Shown here: positions 37,311 through 46,786 of the stretch, in pieces
How the letters are laid out: each line of letters opens with the position of its first letter
How positions within the stretch are numbered: the stretch's first letter is position 1
Source of the DNA: Prosthecomicrobium sp. N25
GTDB lineage: Bacteria > Pseudomonadota > Alphaproteobacteria > Rhizobiales > Ancalomicrobiaceae
Direction of reading: 5' to 3'
NCBI RefSeq assembly: GCF_037203705.1
Contig: NZ_JBBCAT010000002.1
Coordinates: 744,001 to 808,000, forward strand
Length of the DNA: 64,000 nt
Notes under the pieces: generated by a model
The model's database searches: none
Told to the model about the DNA's origin: nothing
The model's input: only the letters and a program-made list of their open reading frames with translations
Made by a program: the position numbers and the translations under genes

Positions 37311-37796
37311 ATGAACGCACCTGAACGAAAACCTGTCCGGATGCCGCCCGCCAGATCCCTCAGCTACGACGGCGACTACTACGCGTGGACACAGGATCAA
37401 GGCGAACGTCTCAAGGCGCACCGCCCCGAGGGACTCGACTGGGAGAACCTGGCCGAGGAGGTCGAGAGTTTTGGAAGGTCGCAGAAGCGCGAGATCGAAA
37501 GCAGCCTGACGGTGCTCCTGGCGCACCTCCTCAAATGGGAGCACCAACCGACAAGGCGTAGCGGCAGCTGGCGAGCCACGATCGCAGAGCTACGAGACAG
37601 AATCGCCCGAGAGTTGGAGGACAGTCCAAGTCTGCGAGGCCATCCTGCGGGCGTACTCACGGCCGAGTACAGGCTCGCGCGGATGAGGGCCGCCGCCGAC
37701 ATGGGGATTGCTCCCAGTGAGCTTCCGGAGGATTGCCCCTACTCGGCCGGCGAAGCCCTGGACCCCGAGTTTCTGCCCGGTTCACCGGAGGCCTGA
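37311..37796 (+). CDS. DUF29 domain-containing protein
   Basis: A 161-residue soluble protein of the DUF29 family: YDGDYYAWTQDQGERLKAHR, LDWENLAEEVESFGRSQKRE, LTVLLAHLLKWEHQPTRRSG, SWRATIAELRDRIARELEDS. The family is abundant in cyanobacteria and several alphaproteobacteria, often in mobile or poorly conserved positions, and has no known function. The ATG at 37311 is preferred over an in-frame start at 37272. It sits between ureC and ureE, where no DUF29 gene is expected, and its codon use is slightly less GC-rich than the urease genes. Confidence 0.85.
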   Translation: MNAPERKPVRMPPARSLSYDGDYYAWTQDQGERLKAHRPEGLDWENLAEEVESFGRSQKREIESSLTVLLAHLLKWEHQPTRRSGSWRATIAELRDRIARELEDSPSLRGHPAGVLTAEYRLARMRAAADMGIAPSELPEDCPYSAGEALDPEFLPGSPEA

Positions 37797-37898
37797 GCCT
37801 GTGATCTGGCAATCGCCTTCGTCCTCATCAGGCTTCTATCCGTCCGCTACAGTTCGACCGCCTGCCGGCACCCGACCGGCTCATCCCTGGACACGCCC

Positions 37899-38756
37899 AT
37901 GAACCGCGCCACCGCCATCGCCGCCGCCGGGACCTATCCGGCAACCGCCATCGCCGACACGATCGAGCTCGACTACGAGGACCGCAGCCGACGCCGCCTC
38001 GCCATGACGGGCGCGCGCGGGACCGCGTTTCTGCTCGACCTCGCCGAGACGCCGTCGCTCCGGCACGGGGACGGCATCGTGCTCGACGGCGGGCGGATCG
38101 TCGCCGTCGCCGCCAAGGCGGAACGGCTGGCGGAGGTACGCTCGTCCGATCCGCATCTTCTCGCGCGCATCGCCTGGCATCTCGGCAACCGGCACACGCC
38201 CGCCGAGATCCGGCCGGACGGGATCCGCCTGCGGGACGACTACGTGCTGGTGGAGATGCTGAAGAAGCTCGGCGCAACCGAGATCCGCTTCGTCACCGAG
38301 GCCTTCAATCCGGAGGGCGGGGCCTACGGGCACGGCCACACGCTGGCGCACGACCACGCGCCCCGTCCCGCCGCGGCGGCGTCGCCGGCCGCCGTCCCCG
38401 CCGACGATCCCGAGATGGCGGCCGCGCTGGAGCGGCGCCGCCAGCGGCTCGCCAAGCGGGCCGTCGCGGAGGCGGAGCATGTCCACGGGCCGGGCTGCGG
38501 CCACGACCATCATGGTCACGACCACCATGGGCATGATCACGATCATCATCATGACCATGATCACCAGGGACACGACCATGCGCAGGGCGATGCGCATGCG
38601 CAGGGTCATGCCGATCATCATGACCATGACCATGGCCACGACCATGCCCACGGCCACGACCACTCGCACGGCCCGGGCTGCGGCTGCGGGCACGGCCACC
38701 ACGCTCACGACCCTTCCCACGGCGATCACGGGCATGCCGGCCACCGGCATCGCTGA
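37899..38756 (+). CDS. ureE: Urease accessory nickel chaperone UreE with long histidine-rich tail
   Basis: A 285-residue metallochaperone. The N-terminal domain (TIELDYEDRSRRRLAMTGAR) and the metal-binding domain (LLARIAWHLGNRHTPAEIRP, LVEMLKKLGATEIRFVTEAF NPEGGAYGHG) are standard. From about residue 195 a tail of 90 residues contains roughly 38 histidines, mostly as HDH and HGH repeats, plus the cysteine motifs GPGCGH and GPGCGCGH. Family members usually end with a far shorter tail of about 10-15 histidines at most. The tail should bind many nickel ions. The last 23 bases overlap ureF. Confidence 0.93.
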   Translation: MNRATAIAAAGTYPATAIADTIELDYEDRSRRRLAMTGARGTAFLLDLAETPSLRHGDGIVLDGGRIVAVAAKAERLAEVRSSDPHLLARIAWHLGNRHTPAEIRPDGIRLRDDYVLVEMLKKLGATEIRFVTEAFNPEGGAYGHGHTLAHDHAPRPAAAASPAAVPADDPEMAAALERRRQRLAKRAVAEAEHVHGPGCGHDHHGHDHHGHDHDHHHDHDHQGHDHAQGDAHAQGHADHHDHDHGHDHAHGHDHSHGPGCGCGHGHHAHDPSHGDHGHAGHRHR

Positions 38757-39498
38757 GGGTCTCGCCGCTCGTCCCGAGGGGGCCGGGCCTCCGTCCGGGG
38801 CGGCGCCCGCGGGGCTCCTGGAGCTGATGGTCTGGCTCTCGCCCGCCTTTCCGGTGGGCGGCTTCACCTATTCGCACGGGCTCGAATGGGCGATCGAGGA
38901 CGGGTCGGTCCGGACCGCGGCGGACCTGCAGGCCTGGCTCGGCGACGTGCTGCGCCACGGGGCCGGGCGCAACGACGCCATCCTGTTCGTCCGGGCGTTC
39001 CGGGCGGCCGCTGCGGAAGACGCGGAGGCCCTCGCCGAGGTGGTGGAGCTCGCCGCCGCACTCCAGCCGACGCGGGAGCGCAGGCTTGAGGCGAGCCAGC
39101 AGGGCGCCTCGTTCATGCGCGCCGTCTCGGACACCTGGCCGCACCCGCGCCTGGCGGCGCTCGTCGTCGGGCTCGAGGCCCGCCTCGGCGCTCCGCCGCC
39201 CTGGACCTACGCGGTCGCTGTCGCGACCGCGGCGGCGGCGCACGGGATCGGGCTGGAGGCGGCGCTGCCGGCCACCCTCCAGGCCTTCGCAGCCAACGTG
39301 GTCTCGGCCGGGGTGCGCGCCGTGCCGCTCGGGCAGACGGAGGGGCTCAGGATCGTGAAGGCCCTCGGGCCGGTCGTCGCGGCCCTCTGCGAAGGGGCGA
39401 AAGGGGCGACGCTCGACGACCTCGGCGGCGCGGCGGTGCGCGCCGACATCGCCTCCATGAAGCACGAAACCCAGTACACGAGGCTTTTCCGCTCATGA
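38734..39498 (+). CDS. ureF: Urease accessory protein UreF
   Basis: A 254-residue accessory protein: [60 protein letters not shown] and [20 protein letters not shown]. UreF bridges UreD and UreG in the maturation complex and gates GTP hydrolysis. The ATG at 38734 is chosen; the frame is open back to 38479, but that part is a threonine/methionine-rich shadow of the ureE histidine repeats. It overlaps ureE by 23 bases and ureG by four. Confidence 0.94.
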   Translation: MPATGIAEGLAARPEGAGPPSGAAPAGLLELMVWLSPAFPVGGFTYSHGLEWAIEDGSVRTAADLQAWLGDVLRHGAGRNDAILFVRAFRAAAAEDAEALAEVVELAAALQPTRERRLEASQQGASFMRAVSDTWPHPRLAALVVGLEARLGAPPPWTYAVAVATAAAAHGIGLEAALPATLQAFAANVVSAGVRAVPLGQTEGLRIVKALGPVVAALCEGAKGATLDDLGGAAVRADIASMKHETQYTRLFRS

Positions 39499-40127
39499 CC
39501 GCCGCAGCCGCCGTCAAGTCTCCCCATGGCCCGCTCCGGGTCGGCATCGGCGGGCCCGTCGGGTCCGGCAAGACAGCGTTGATGGACGCGCTCTGCCAGC
39601 GCTTCCGCCAGCGCTACGACATTGCGGCCATCACCAACGACATCTACACCAAGTGGGACGCCGACTACCTCGTCCGGAGCGGGGCCCTGCCGGCGGAGCG
39701 GATCATGGGCGTGGAGACGGGCGGCTGCCCGCACACGGCCATCCGGGAGGACGCCTCGATCAACCTCGCCGCGGTGGCCGAGATGCGGGCGCGGTTTCCG
39801 AACCTGGACCTGATCCTGATCGAATCGGGCGGCGACAACCTGGCGGCGACCTTCTCGCCGGAACTCGCGGATATCACGATCTACGTCATCGACGTGGCCG
39901 CCGGCGAGAAGATCCCCTCCAAGGGCGGCCCGGGCATCACCCGCTCCGACCTCCTGGTCATCAACAAGATCGACCTCGCCCCGATGGTCGGCGCCTCGCT
40001 GGAGGTGATGGACCGGGATGCCCGACGGATGCGCGGGAGCCGGCCCTTCGTGTTCACCAACATCAAGACCGGCGAGGGGGTCGACGCGGTCGTCCGGTTC
40101 GTCGAGACCGCCGGCGGGCTCGGCTGA
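39495..40127 (+). CDS. ureG: Urease accessory GTPase UreG
   Basis: A 210-residue GTPase that carries nickel to the apo-urease complex. The P-loop is GPVGSGKT (20-27), the nickel motif [20 protein letters not shown] contains the CPH triad, and [12 protein letters not shown] gives guanine specificity. It ends the cluster, with a four-base overlap from ureF. It belongs to the same G3E GTPase group as the CobW protein at 30172. Confidence 0.97.
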   Translation: MTAAAAVKSPHGPLRVGIGGPVGSGKTALMDALCQRFRQRYDIAAITNDIYTKWDADYLVRSGALPAERIMGVETGGCPHTAIREDASINLAAVAEMRARFPNLDLILIESGGDNLAATFSPELADITIYVIDVAAGEKIPSKGGPGITRSDLLVINKIDLAPMVGASLEVMDRDARRMRGSRPFVFTNIKTGEGVDAVVRFVETAGGLG

Positions 40128-40133
40128 CCCCCG

Positions 40134-40868
40134 TCAGAGCGGCTTCTCGCGGTAGTGATAGAGGAAGATCCGCTCGAAGCCGCGACCGCCGTAGAGGCGC
40201 TGGGCGATCGGGTTGGCGGCCTCGACATGGAGGAGGGCGCGGCCGGCGCCCTGCGCGCGGCCCCAGGCCATCAGGCTCTCGACGAGGCGGGCGCCCAGCC
40301 CGCGGCCGCGTGCGGCCGGGTCGACCGCGATCGCCTGCAGGACCACGAGGCCGCGGCTCGCGACCGCCATGCCGAAGCCGACGTCCGCCCCGCCCTCGTT
40401 GAGCGTCACGAAGGTCTTCGGCGCGGCCACCCGGTCCGTGATGGCGCGGAAGGCTTCGGGCAGGAAATCCCGGCGCGGGTTCGCGGCCGCGTAGCGGGCG
40501 AGCCAATCCGCGGACAGCTCCGGCTCGAAGCGGACGGCCGGGTCGGGGCGCGCCGCCGCGGTCGGGGCCAGCATGCCCTGCGAGGGCTTGCCGTCCTGGT
40601 AGCCGCGCGCTGCCAGGCGGTCGTCGAGGTCGGGCGCGGCGAGCGGGGTGAGGCGGACGACGGCGGGCAGGCCGGCCGCCCGGTACCGGGCTTCGATGGC
40701 CTCGAGCGCTGCCTCGTCCAGGTCGGCACCGGCCACGAGTGCGTTGGCGGAGTTAGCGCGGTGGGTGTAGCCGCCCGCGCGGCGGACGAGCCACTGGCCC
40801 ATGCGCGTCTCCTCGATCCCGGGCCAGGCGGCCAGGGCGCAGTCTTCGCAGAGTTCGAGATCGTCCAC
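40134..40868 (-). CDS. GNAT family N-acetyltransferase
   Basis: About 244 residues in two parts: an N-terminal segment (LELCEDCALAAWPGIEETRM, QWLVRRAGGYTHRANSANAL) and a C-terminal GNAT domain (VVLQAIAVDPAARGRGLGAR, ALLHVEAANPIAQRLYGGRG, FERIFLYHYREKPL). The acetyl-CoA loop is RGRGLGAR. The frame is open upstream, but the GTG at 40868 matches the family N-terminus. It is convergent with ureG, only six bases away, so no separate urease terminator is visible. Substrate unknown. Confidence 0.86.
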   Translation of the reverse strand: MDDLELCEDCALAAWPGIEETRMGQWLVRRAGGYTHRANSANALVAGADLDEAALEAIEARYRAAGLPAVVRLTPLAAPDLDDRLAARGYQDGKPSQGMLAPTAAARPDPAVRFEPELSADWLARYAAANPRRDFLPEAFRAITDRVAAPKTFVTLNEGGADVGFGMAVASRGLVVLQAIAVDPAARGRGLGARLVESLMAWGRAQGAGRALLHVEAANPIAQRLYGGRGFERIFLYHYREKPL

Positions 40869-41059
40869 GGTTTCATCCCGGATCGGGCGGGCCCGCCTCC
40901 GGCCCGCGGCTGCCGTCCGGGGGCGACGGGGTCCGGACGAGGAGATTTTTTCCGGTTCGGGAGGGATCGGCAACCTTTCCTTTACCCCCGTCTGCGACAG
41001 TCTTCGTCGACGGGGTTCGAAGGTTCTGTGTGCCCCCGTCCCCTTTCCGGAGCCGCCGG

Positions 41060-41260
41060 ATGGATCCCGTTTCCCTCGCGGTTTCGTTGATGAGCGCGCA
41101 GTCCTCGTCGCGCGCCCAGATCATGGCGGCCTCATTCATCAAGAGCAACGCCGAGAGCCAGCAGGCCGTCGCCGGTCTACTGGAAGCGTCCTCCCAGAAT
41201 CTTCAGAAACTCGCCGAGCAGGCCGCAGGTCTCGGCGCAAACCTCGACGTCACGGTATGA
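41060..41260 (+). CDS. Small putative motility-type protein (YjfB-like)
   Basis: A 66-residue, mostly helical protein: MDPVSLAVSLMSAQSSSRAQ, IMAASFIKSNAESQQAVAGL, LEASSQNLQKLAEQAAGLGA. It resembles the short proteins annotated as putative motility protein in Hyphomicrobiales, which are related to YjfB; the function has not been shown. The ATG at 41060 lies at the family N-terminus (MDPVS). It stands alone between an acetyltransferase and tlpA. Confidence 0.6.
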   Translation: MDPVSLAVSLMSAQSSSRAQIMAASFIKSNAESQQAVAGLLEASSQNLQKLAEQAAGLGANLDVTV

Positions 41261-41284
41261 ACGACCGGGTCCGAGACCCGATCA

Positions 41285-41938
41285 TCAGCGTCCCAGGGCG
41301 GCCTTGATCAGGGCTTCCCCATCGCGATGGTCCCATTCGGCCGGGCCGTTCATGGTGCCGATCTCGCATCCGTCCGGACCCACCAGCATGGTCGTCGGCA
41401 TGCCGCGCGAGCGCCCGCGCTGCTGCAGGGTCTTGAAGATGCCGATGGTCGGGTCGGCGTAGTTCACCAGCGTCTCGACCTTGATCTCCTCCAGGAAGCG
41501 CTTCGGCTTCTCCGGGTCCTTGGTGTCGATGTTGACGGTCACCACCTCGAAGTCCGGGGCGGCGAGCGAGCGGGCGACACGGTCGAGCGCCGGCATCTCC
41601 AGACGGCAGGGCACGCACCAGGTGGCCCAGAGGTTCAGGAGCACGGTCTTGCCGGCCCAGTCGGCGAGCCTCGCGGGGCTGCCATCGGGCCGCATGAAGC
41701 CGAGGTCGGCGACGGACAGCGGCTTCTCGGCCGGTACCATCGCGGCGACCTGACCCTTGACCAGGGAAGCCACCCGGCCCGCTGCGGCGAGGGACGCCTT
41801 GCATGAGGCGGCGGCCTGACCGTTGCGCTCGAAGCCGCCGATCCCGTATACCGCGCCCATGCCCAGCGCGATGCCCGCGAGGGCGGCGCCGGCGACGATG
41901 CCGAGCCTCTTCCTGGATGCGCCGGACGTCGATGTCAT
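41285..41938 (-). CDS. tlpA: Thioredoxin-like thiol:disulfide oxidoreductase TlpA
   Basis: A 217-residue membrane-anchored periplasmic thioredoxin. A single N-terminal membrane segment (LGIVAGAALAGIALGMGAVY) precedes the thioredoxin fold with the active site WATWCVPC (Cys108 and Cys111), SLAAPDFEVVTVNIDTKDPE and the cis-proline loop RGMPTTMLVGPDG. TlpA is needed for copper delivery to cytochrome oxidase in Bradyrhizobium. GGGAG lies ahead of the ATG. It is divergent from argH, as in many relatives. Confidence 0.93.
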   Translation of the reverse strand: MTSTSGASRKRLGIVAGAALAGIALGMGAVYGIGGFERNGQAAASCKASLAAAGRVASLVKGQVAAMVPAEKPLSVADLGFMRPDGSPARLADWAGKTVLLNLWATWCVPCRLEMPALDRVARSLAAPDFEVVTVNIDTKDPEKPKRFLEEIKVETLVNYADPTIGIFKTLQQRGRSRGMPTTMLVGPDGCEIGTMNGPAEWDHRDGEALIKAALGR

Positions 41939-42007
41939 CGTGACTCCCTGCCGGAGGAACGCGCAACGCCGAGATAGGCATCCGGCGCGCGCCAGTCGAG
42001 GTGGACC

Positions 42008-43426
42008 ATGTCGAATCGTATGTGGGGCGGCCGATTCACCACGGGACCGGACGCGGTGATGGAGGAGATCAACGCGTCGATCGGCTTCGACCGCAAGCTC
42101 TACGCCCAGGACATCCGCGGCTCCAAGGCCCACGCTTCGATGCTCGCCGCCCAGGGCATCATCGCGGCGGACGATGCCGTGAAGATCCAGGCGGGTCTAG
42201 ACACGATCCTGTCAGAGATCGAGGCCGGCCGGTTCGAGTTCAAGCGCAGCCTCGAGGACATCCACATGAATGTGGAGTCGCGGCTCGCCGAACTCGTCGG
42301 ACCGGCCGCCGGGCGGCTGCACACGGCCCGCTCGCGCAACGACCAGGTGGCGCTCGACGTCAAGCTCTGGGTGCGCGACACGCTCGACCATCTGGATGCC
42401 CAGGTGACCGAACTGATGCAGGCGCTGGCCGAGAAGGCGCTCGCCGAGGCCGGAACGGTGATGCCCGGCTTCACCCATCTCCAGTCGGCCCAACCGGTCA
42501 CCTTCGGGCACCACATGCTGGCCTATGTGGAAATGCTCGCCCGCGACCGGGGGCGGCTCCGGGACGCGCGGGCCCGCCTCAACGAGTGCCCGCTCGGCGC
42601 GGCCGCGCTCGCCGGCACCTCCTTCCCGATCGACCGGCAGGCGACCGCGGCCGCGCTCGGCTTCGACCGGCCGACCGCGAATTCGCTCGACAGCGTCGCG
42701 GACCGCGACTTTGCGCTCGAGGCGCTGTCGGCCGCCTCGATCTGCGCGGTCCACCTCTCCCGTTTCGCCGAGGAGATCGTGATCTGGACGTCGGCGCAAT
42801 TCCGGTTCGTCCGGCTCTCCGACAAGTTCACGACCGGCTCCTCGATCATGCCGCAGAAGCGCAACCCGGACGCCGCCGAGCTCGTGCGCGCCAAGACGGG
42901 GCGCATCATGGGATCCTCGGCGGCGCTGACGATGATCATGAAGGGCCTGCCGCTGACCTATTCGAAGGACATGCAGGAGGACAAGGAGCAGATCTTCGAC
43001 GGGCTGGAGTCGCTCTCTCTGGCGCTCGCCGCGATGACCGGCATGGTCCGCGACATGGTGCCGGATCCGGCAGTCCTGAGGAAGGCGGCGGGCGCCGGCT
43101 ACGCGACAGCGACCGACCTCGCCGACTGGCTGGTGCGCCGCCTCGGCATCCCGTTCCGGGAGGCCCACCACGTCACCGGCCGGATCGTCGGGATCGCGGC
43201 CGCGGCGGACTTGCCGCTCGAGAAGGTGCCCCTCGCCGAGATGCAGGCGGTCCACGCCGGCATCACCGAGGAGGTCTTCGAGGTGCTCGGCGTGGCGCGC
43301 TCGGTGGCCAGCCGGACCAGCTACGGCGGGACGGCGCCGAAGAACGTGCGCCAGCAGGCCAAGGCCTGGCTGAAGCGGCTCGGCAAGGAAGCGGCCGCGC
43401 CGGCACGGCGCGAAGGTCCGGCGTGA
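42008..43426 (+). CDS. argH: Argininosuccinate lyase
   Basis: A 472-residue enzyme of the fumarase/aspartase superfamily that splits argininosuccinate into arginine and fumarate, the last arginine step. [20 protein letters not shown] starts the protein, [20 protein letters not shown] holds the substrate-binding block, and the signature loop [12 protein letters not shown] is at about 277-288. Length is normal. A GAGGTGG ribosome site precedes the ATG. The lipoprotein lptM follows 56 bases downstream. Confidence 0.96.
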   Translation: MSNRMWGGRFTTGPDAVMEEINASIGFDRKLYAQDIRGSKAHASMLAAQGIIAADDAVKIQAGLDTILSEIEAGRFEFKRSLEDIHMNVESRLAELVGPAAGRLHTARSRNDQVALDVKLWVRDTLDHLDAQVTELMQALAEKALAEAGTVMPGFTHLQSAQPVTFGHHMLAYVEMLARDRGRLRDARARLNECPLGAAALAGTSFPIDRQATAAALGFDRPTANSLDSVADRDFALEALSAASICAVHLSRFAEEIVIWTSAQFRFVRLSDKFTTGSSIMPQKRNPDAAELVRAKTGRIMGSSAALTMIMKGLPLTYSKDMQEDKEQIFDGLESLSLALAAMTGMVRDMVPDPAVLRKAAGAGYATATDLADWLVRRLGIPFREAHHVTGRIVGIAAAADLPLEKVPLAEMQAVHAGITEEVFEVLGVARSVASRTSYGGTAPKNVRQQAKAWLKRLGKEAAAPARREGPA

Positions 43427-43482
43427 CGCGCGCCGCGCGGTCCGCTAGGCTCCGCCGATCGACCCGGAGATCGTCCCCGCCC

Positions 43483-43692
43483 ATGGCTCTTCCGTCCAGG
43501 CTCCCGACCGTCGCGGCGCTCTTGGCGCTCGGGCTCGTGCTCACGGCCTGCGGGCGCCGCGGCGATCCCGAGTTCGTCTCCGAGGAGCGGGCCGCGGCCC
43601 CGCCGGCGGCCGGCAGCCTGGTGGCCCCGGCACCGCGCGCCACCGAGCCCGTGAAGCCGAAGCAGCCCTTCGTGCTCGACCGGCTGCTGTGA
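43483..43692 (+). CDS. lptM: LptM-type small lipoprotein
   Basis: A 69-residue lipoprotein: signal peptide PTVAALLALGLVLTAC with lipobox LTAC, then CGRRGDPE, which corresponds to the CG(R/Q)(K/R)GPLE start of the LptM/YifL family, and a proline-rich tail. In Escherichia coli LptM helps LptD assemble in the outer membrane. In most Hyphomicrobiales it lies between argH and lysA. Here the next gene is TIGR02302, and lysA is absent from this place. Confidence 0.8.
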   Translation: MALPSRLPTVAALLALGLVLTACGRRGDPEFVSEERAAAPPAAGSLVAPAPRATEPVKPKQPFVLDRLL

Positions 43693-43940
43693 GCCGGGCA
43701 CCGGTCGCGCCCGCCCCGCGCAGGGCCGGCCCGACACCGGCGCGTCACTTTCGCCGCTGTTGACGATGGACGGGGCGGTCCGGATGTGGAACATTTTCGT
43801 ATCCGGGTGACGTTCGGGGGAACGGCGCCGTGGCAAGCACGTTCGAGGGCCGGACGGGGCGCGGCCCGGTTCCGGCTATCACGGAGAGAGGGACGGCCGG
43901 GGGGCCAGGGTCGGACGGACCCGCAGCGAGGAGAGGTCGT

Positions 43941-46730
43941 TTGACCACGCGCCCGACGGACACGAACCCGGACCCCGGCGGCATCGGCCGCCAGAACGCC
44001 GCCCTGGAGCGCCGCATCGCCGGCGCCGTTTCGCGAGCCCGGATCGCCCTCCTGTGGGAAGACCTCTGGCCCCGGCTCGCCTGGCCGGCCGGGGTGATCG
44101 CGGCGTTCCTGGCCGCCTCCTGGCTCGGGCTCTGGCTCGTGGCGCCGGAGGGGATCCGAGTCGCCGGTCTGGCGCTGTTCGCCCTGGCGTTCCTGGCCTC
44201 GCTCCTGGCGTTCCGCGGTTTCCGCGCGCCCGGCCGCGAGGCCGCGCTGGCGCGCGTGGAGGCGACCTCCGGGTACCGGCACCGGCCGCTCGCCACCTTC
44301 GAGGACCAGCTTCCGGCGCAGGCCGACCCGATCGCGCGGGCTCTATGGGACGAGCATCGCGCGCGCATCCTGCGGGCGGTGGCTGGCCTGAAGGCCGGCA
44401 CGCCGCGTCCGGGGCTGGCGCGGCGCGACCGCTTCGCGCTCAGACCCGTGCTCGGGCTCCTGCTCTTCGTTGGGCTCTTCGCCGGCGCGGGCGAGTGGTC
44501 GAGCCGCATCACCGCCGCCTTCAGCGGGCCGGTCGCGCCCGAGCCGCCGCAGGCCCGCATGGACGCCTGGGTGACGCCGCCGGCCTATACAGGCCGGCCG
44601 CCGATCTTCCTCACCGGCCAGACCCCGCCGGCGACCGAGCCGGACGGCACGATCCGCGTGCCCGAGGGCAGCCTGCTGGTCCTGCGGACGCCGGCGCCCA
44701 AGGAGGGCGGGCCGGCGACGACGGTCCGTATCGCCAGCGCGGGCGGCAGCCGCACGGTCGACGCCAAGGCGCCCGATGCCGAGGCGACCCGCGCGGCCGA
44801 GCGCAAGCCGGCCCGGACGGAGCAGGGCGGCGCGCCGGGCGCGCGCCCGACCGCCGCCACGGCGTCCGCCGCCGATACGCTCGTCGAGCACGAGGTGGCG
44901 CTGGCCGAGCCCGCGACCGTCACGGTCGCGCGCGGCGACAGGCCGGCGGCGAACTGGCGCTTCTCCGTGGATCCCGACCTCGATCCGAAGATCCGCCTCG
45001 TCGGCAAGCCCGAGGTGCAGCGGACCGGGTCCGTGAAGGTGGTCTACGAGGTCTCGGACGACTATGGGGTGGTGGCCGCGGAGGCGCGATTCGAGCCGAC
45101 CGCCGAGGCCTACGCCATCGCGTCCACCGCCTCCACGGTGCGGCCGCTGGTGGGGGCGCCGGAATTCCCGCTGACCCTGCCCCAGGGCCGGGCCAAGACG
45201 GGCCAGGCCCAGACCTTCCGCGACCTCGCCTCGCACCCCTGGGCGGGCGCGACGGTGAAGATGACGTTGGTCGCGCGCGACGAGGCCAACCAGGAGGGAC
45301 GGTCGGAGACGGTCGAGTTCCGCCTGCCGGAGAAGAACTTCTCCAAGCCGCTCGCCCGCGCGCTGATCGAGCAGCGCCGGGTGCTGGCGCTCGACGCCAA
45401 CCGGGCGCCCCGCGTGATCGACGCGGTGGACGCGCTGATGATCGCGCCGGAGAGGTTCACCCCGGAGGCTCCGGTCTATCTCGGCCTCAGGATGGTGCAC
45501 CGGACCCTCCTCAAGGCGAAGTCGGACGACGACCTGCGCGCCGCGCTCGACCTGATCTGGCAGGTCGCCCTGTCGATCGAGGACGGCGACCTGACGGCGG
45601 CCGAGAAGGCGCTGCGCGACGCCCAGGAGGCCTTGCGCAAGGCGATCGAGCAGGGGGCCTCCGAGCAGGAGATCGCCAAGCTCACGCAGGAACTGCGCGA
45701 CGCCCTGGACCGCTATCTGCGCGAGTTCGCGCAGCGTGCCCTGCAGAACCCGCAGGCGCGGGCGCCGAACGATCCGAACCAGCGCACCATGCGCAAGCAG
45801 GACCTGGACCGGATGCTGAACCGGATCGAGGACCTCGCCAAGACCGGGTCGCGGGACGCCGCCAAGCAGCTCCTGTCGCAGCTGCAGCAGATGCTGGAGA
45901 ACCTGCAGGCTGGCCGGCCGCAGCGGCAGCAGAACGGGCAGCAGGGCGAGATGTCCGAGATGATGGACAAGCTCGGCGAGCTGATCCAGCGGCAGCAGCA
46001 GCTGATGGACCGCACGCACCGGGCCGATCCCCGCAACCAGCAGGGCAACCGCCAGGGCCAGCGCCGGCCGCAGCAGGGCCAGAACGGCCAGCCCGAGAAG
46101 CCGATGACGCCGGAGGAGCTGGCGCAGGCCCTGAAGGACCTCCGCCAGAAACAGCAGGAGCTTCAGCAGGCGCTCAAGGAACTGCAGGACCGCATGGCCC
46201 AGCAGGGCATGGGGCAGCAGGGCCAGGAGGGCAAGCAGGGGCAGCAGGGTCGCCAGGGACAGCAGGGCCGGCAGGGCCAGGGCCAGCAGGGCCAGGGGCA
46301 GGCGGGCCGCGGGGAGCGCGGGCAGGGCCAGGGCCAGGGCCAGGGGCCCTTCGGGGAAGCCGGCGAGGCGATGGGCGACGCGAGCGACGCGCTCGGCGAC
46401 GGCCAGCCCGGTGAGGCCACCGGCGCCCAGGGACGGGCACTCGACGCGCTCCGGCAGGGGGCGCGGGATCTCGCCGACCAGATGGCGCAGCAGCAGGGCC
46501 AGGGCCAGCCGGGCGTCGGGCCGGAGGGCGAATCCTCCATGAACGACGATCCGCTCGGGCGCCCCCGCCGGCACGACGGACCGGACTATTCCAACACCGT
46601 CAAGGTGCCCGACGAGATCGACGTGCAGCGCGCCCGCCGCATCCTGGAGGACATCCGGCGTCGGCTGGGCGAGAACTACCGCCCGCAATTCGAGCTGGAC
46701 TACCTGGAGCGGCTGCTCAGAAACGAGTGA
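43941..46730 (+). CDS. TIGR02302 family (DUF4175) membrane protein
   Basis: A protein of about 929 residues. Two membrane segments near the N-terminus (PRLAWPAGVIAAFLAASWLG and VAGLALFALAFLASLLAFRG) and a third near 175 (PVLGLLLFVGLFAGAG) precede a large periplasmic part with a beta-rich domain (RMDAWVTPPAYTGRPPIFLT, LVGKPEVQRTGSVKVVYEVS). The last 300 residues are a helical coiled coil and a glutamine/glycine-rich low-complexity region. The family is confined to alphaproteobacteria and has no known function. A TTG at 43941 with GAGGAGAGG five bases ahead is preferred to a GTG at 43830. Confidence 0.88.
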   Translation: MTTRPTDTNPDPGGIGRQNAALERRIAGAVSRARIALLWEDLWPRLAWPAGVIAAFLAASWLGLWLVAPEGIRVAGLALFALAFLASLLAFRGFRAPGREAALARVEATSGYRHRPLATFEDQLPAQADPIARALWDEHRARILRAVAGLKAGTPRPGLARRDRFALRPVLGLLLFVGLFAGAGEWSSRITAAFSGPVAPEPPQARMDAWVTPPAYTGRPPIFLTGQTPPATEPDGTIRVPEGSLLVLRTPAPKEGGPATTVRIASAGGSRTVDAKAPDAEATRAAERKPARTEQGGAPGARPTAATASAADTLVEHEVALAEPATVTVARGDRPAANWRFSVDPDLDPKIRLVGKPEVQRTGSVKVVYEVSDDYGVVAAEARFEPTAEAYAIASTASTVRPLVGAPEFPLTLPQGRAKTGQAQTFRDLASHPWAGATVKMTLVARDEANQEGRSETVEFRLPEKNFSKPLARALIEQRRVLALDANRAPRVIDAVDALMIAPERFTPEAPVYLGLRMVHRTLLKAKSDDDLRAALDLIWQVALSIEDGDLTAAEKALRDAQEALRKAIEQGASEQEIAKLTQELRDALDRYLREFAQRALQNPQARAPNDPNQRTMRKQDLDRMLNRIEDLAKTGSRDAAKQLLSQLQQMLENLQAGRPQRQQNGQQGEMSEMMDKLGELIQRQQQLMDRTHRADPRNQQGNRQGQRRPQQGQNGQPEKPMTPEELAQALKDLRQKQQELQQALKELQDRMAQQGMGQQGQEGKQGQQGRQGQQGRQGQGQQGQGQAGRGERGQGQGQGQGPFGEAGEAMGDASDALGDGQPGEATGAQGRALDALRQGARDLADQMAQQQGQGQPGVGPEGESSMNDDPLGRPRRHDGPDYSNTVKVPDEIDVQRARRILEDIRRRLGENYRPQFELDYLERLLRNE

Positions 46731-46786
46731 GGGGCGGCTCCGGACCGGGGCCGTTCGGCGTCGTCGCCGGGCTCGACCTCGGAGCC

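Noticed and set aside
38479-38733. N-terminal extension of UreF rich in threonine and methionine
   Set aside because: It is the ureE histidine-repeat DNA read in another frame. UreF proteins start near the chosen ATG at 38734.
44343-46688. A 781-codon minus-strand frame opposite the TIGR02302 gene
   Set aside because: It is leucine-rich because CAG-rich coding DNA reads as CTG on the other strand. No signal, domain or start context supports it.
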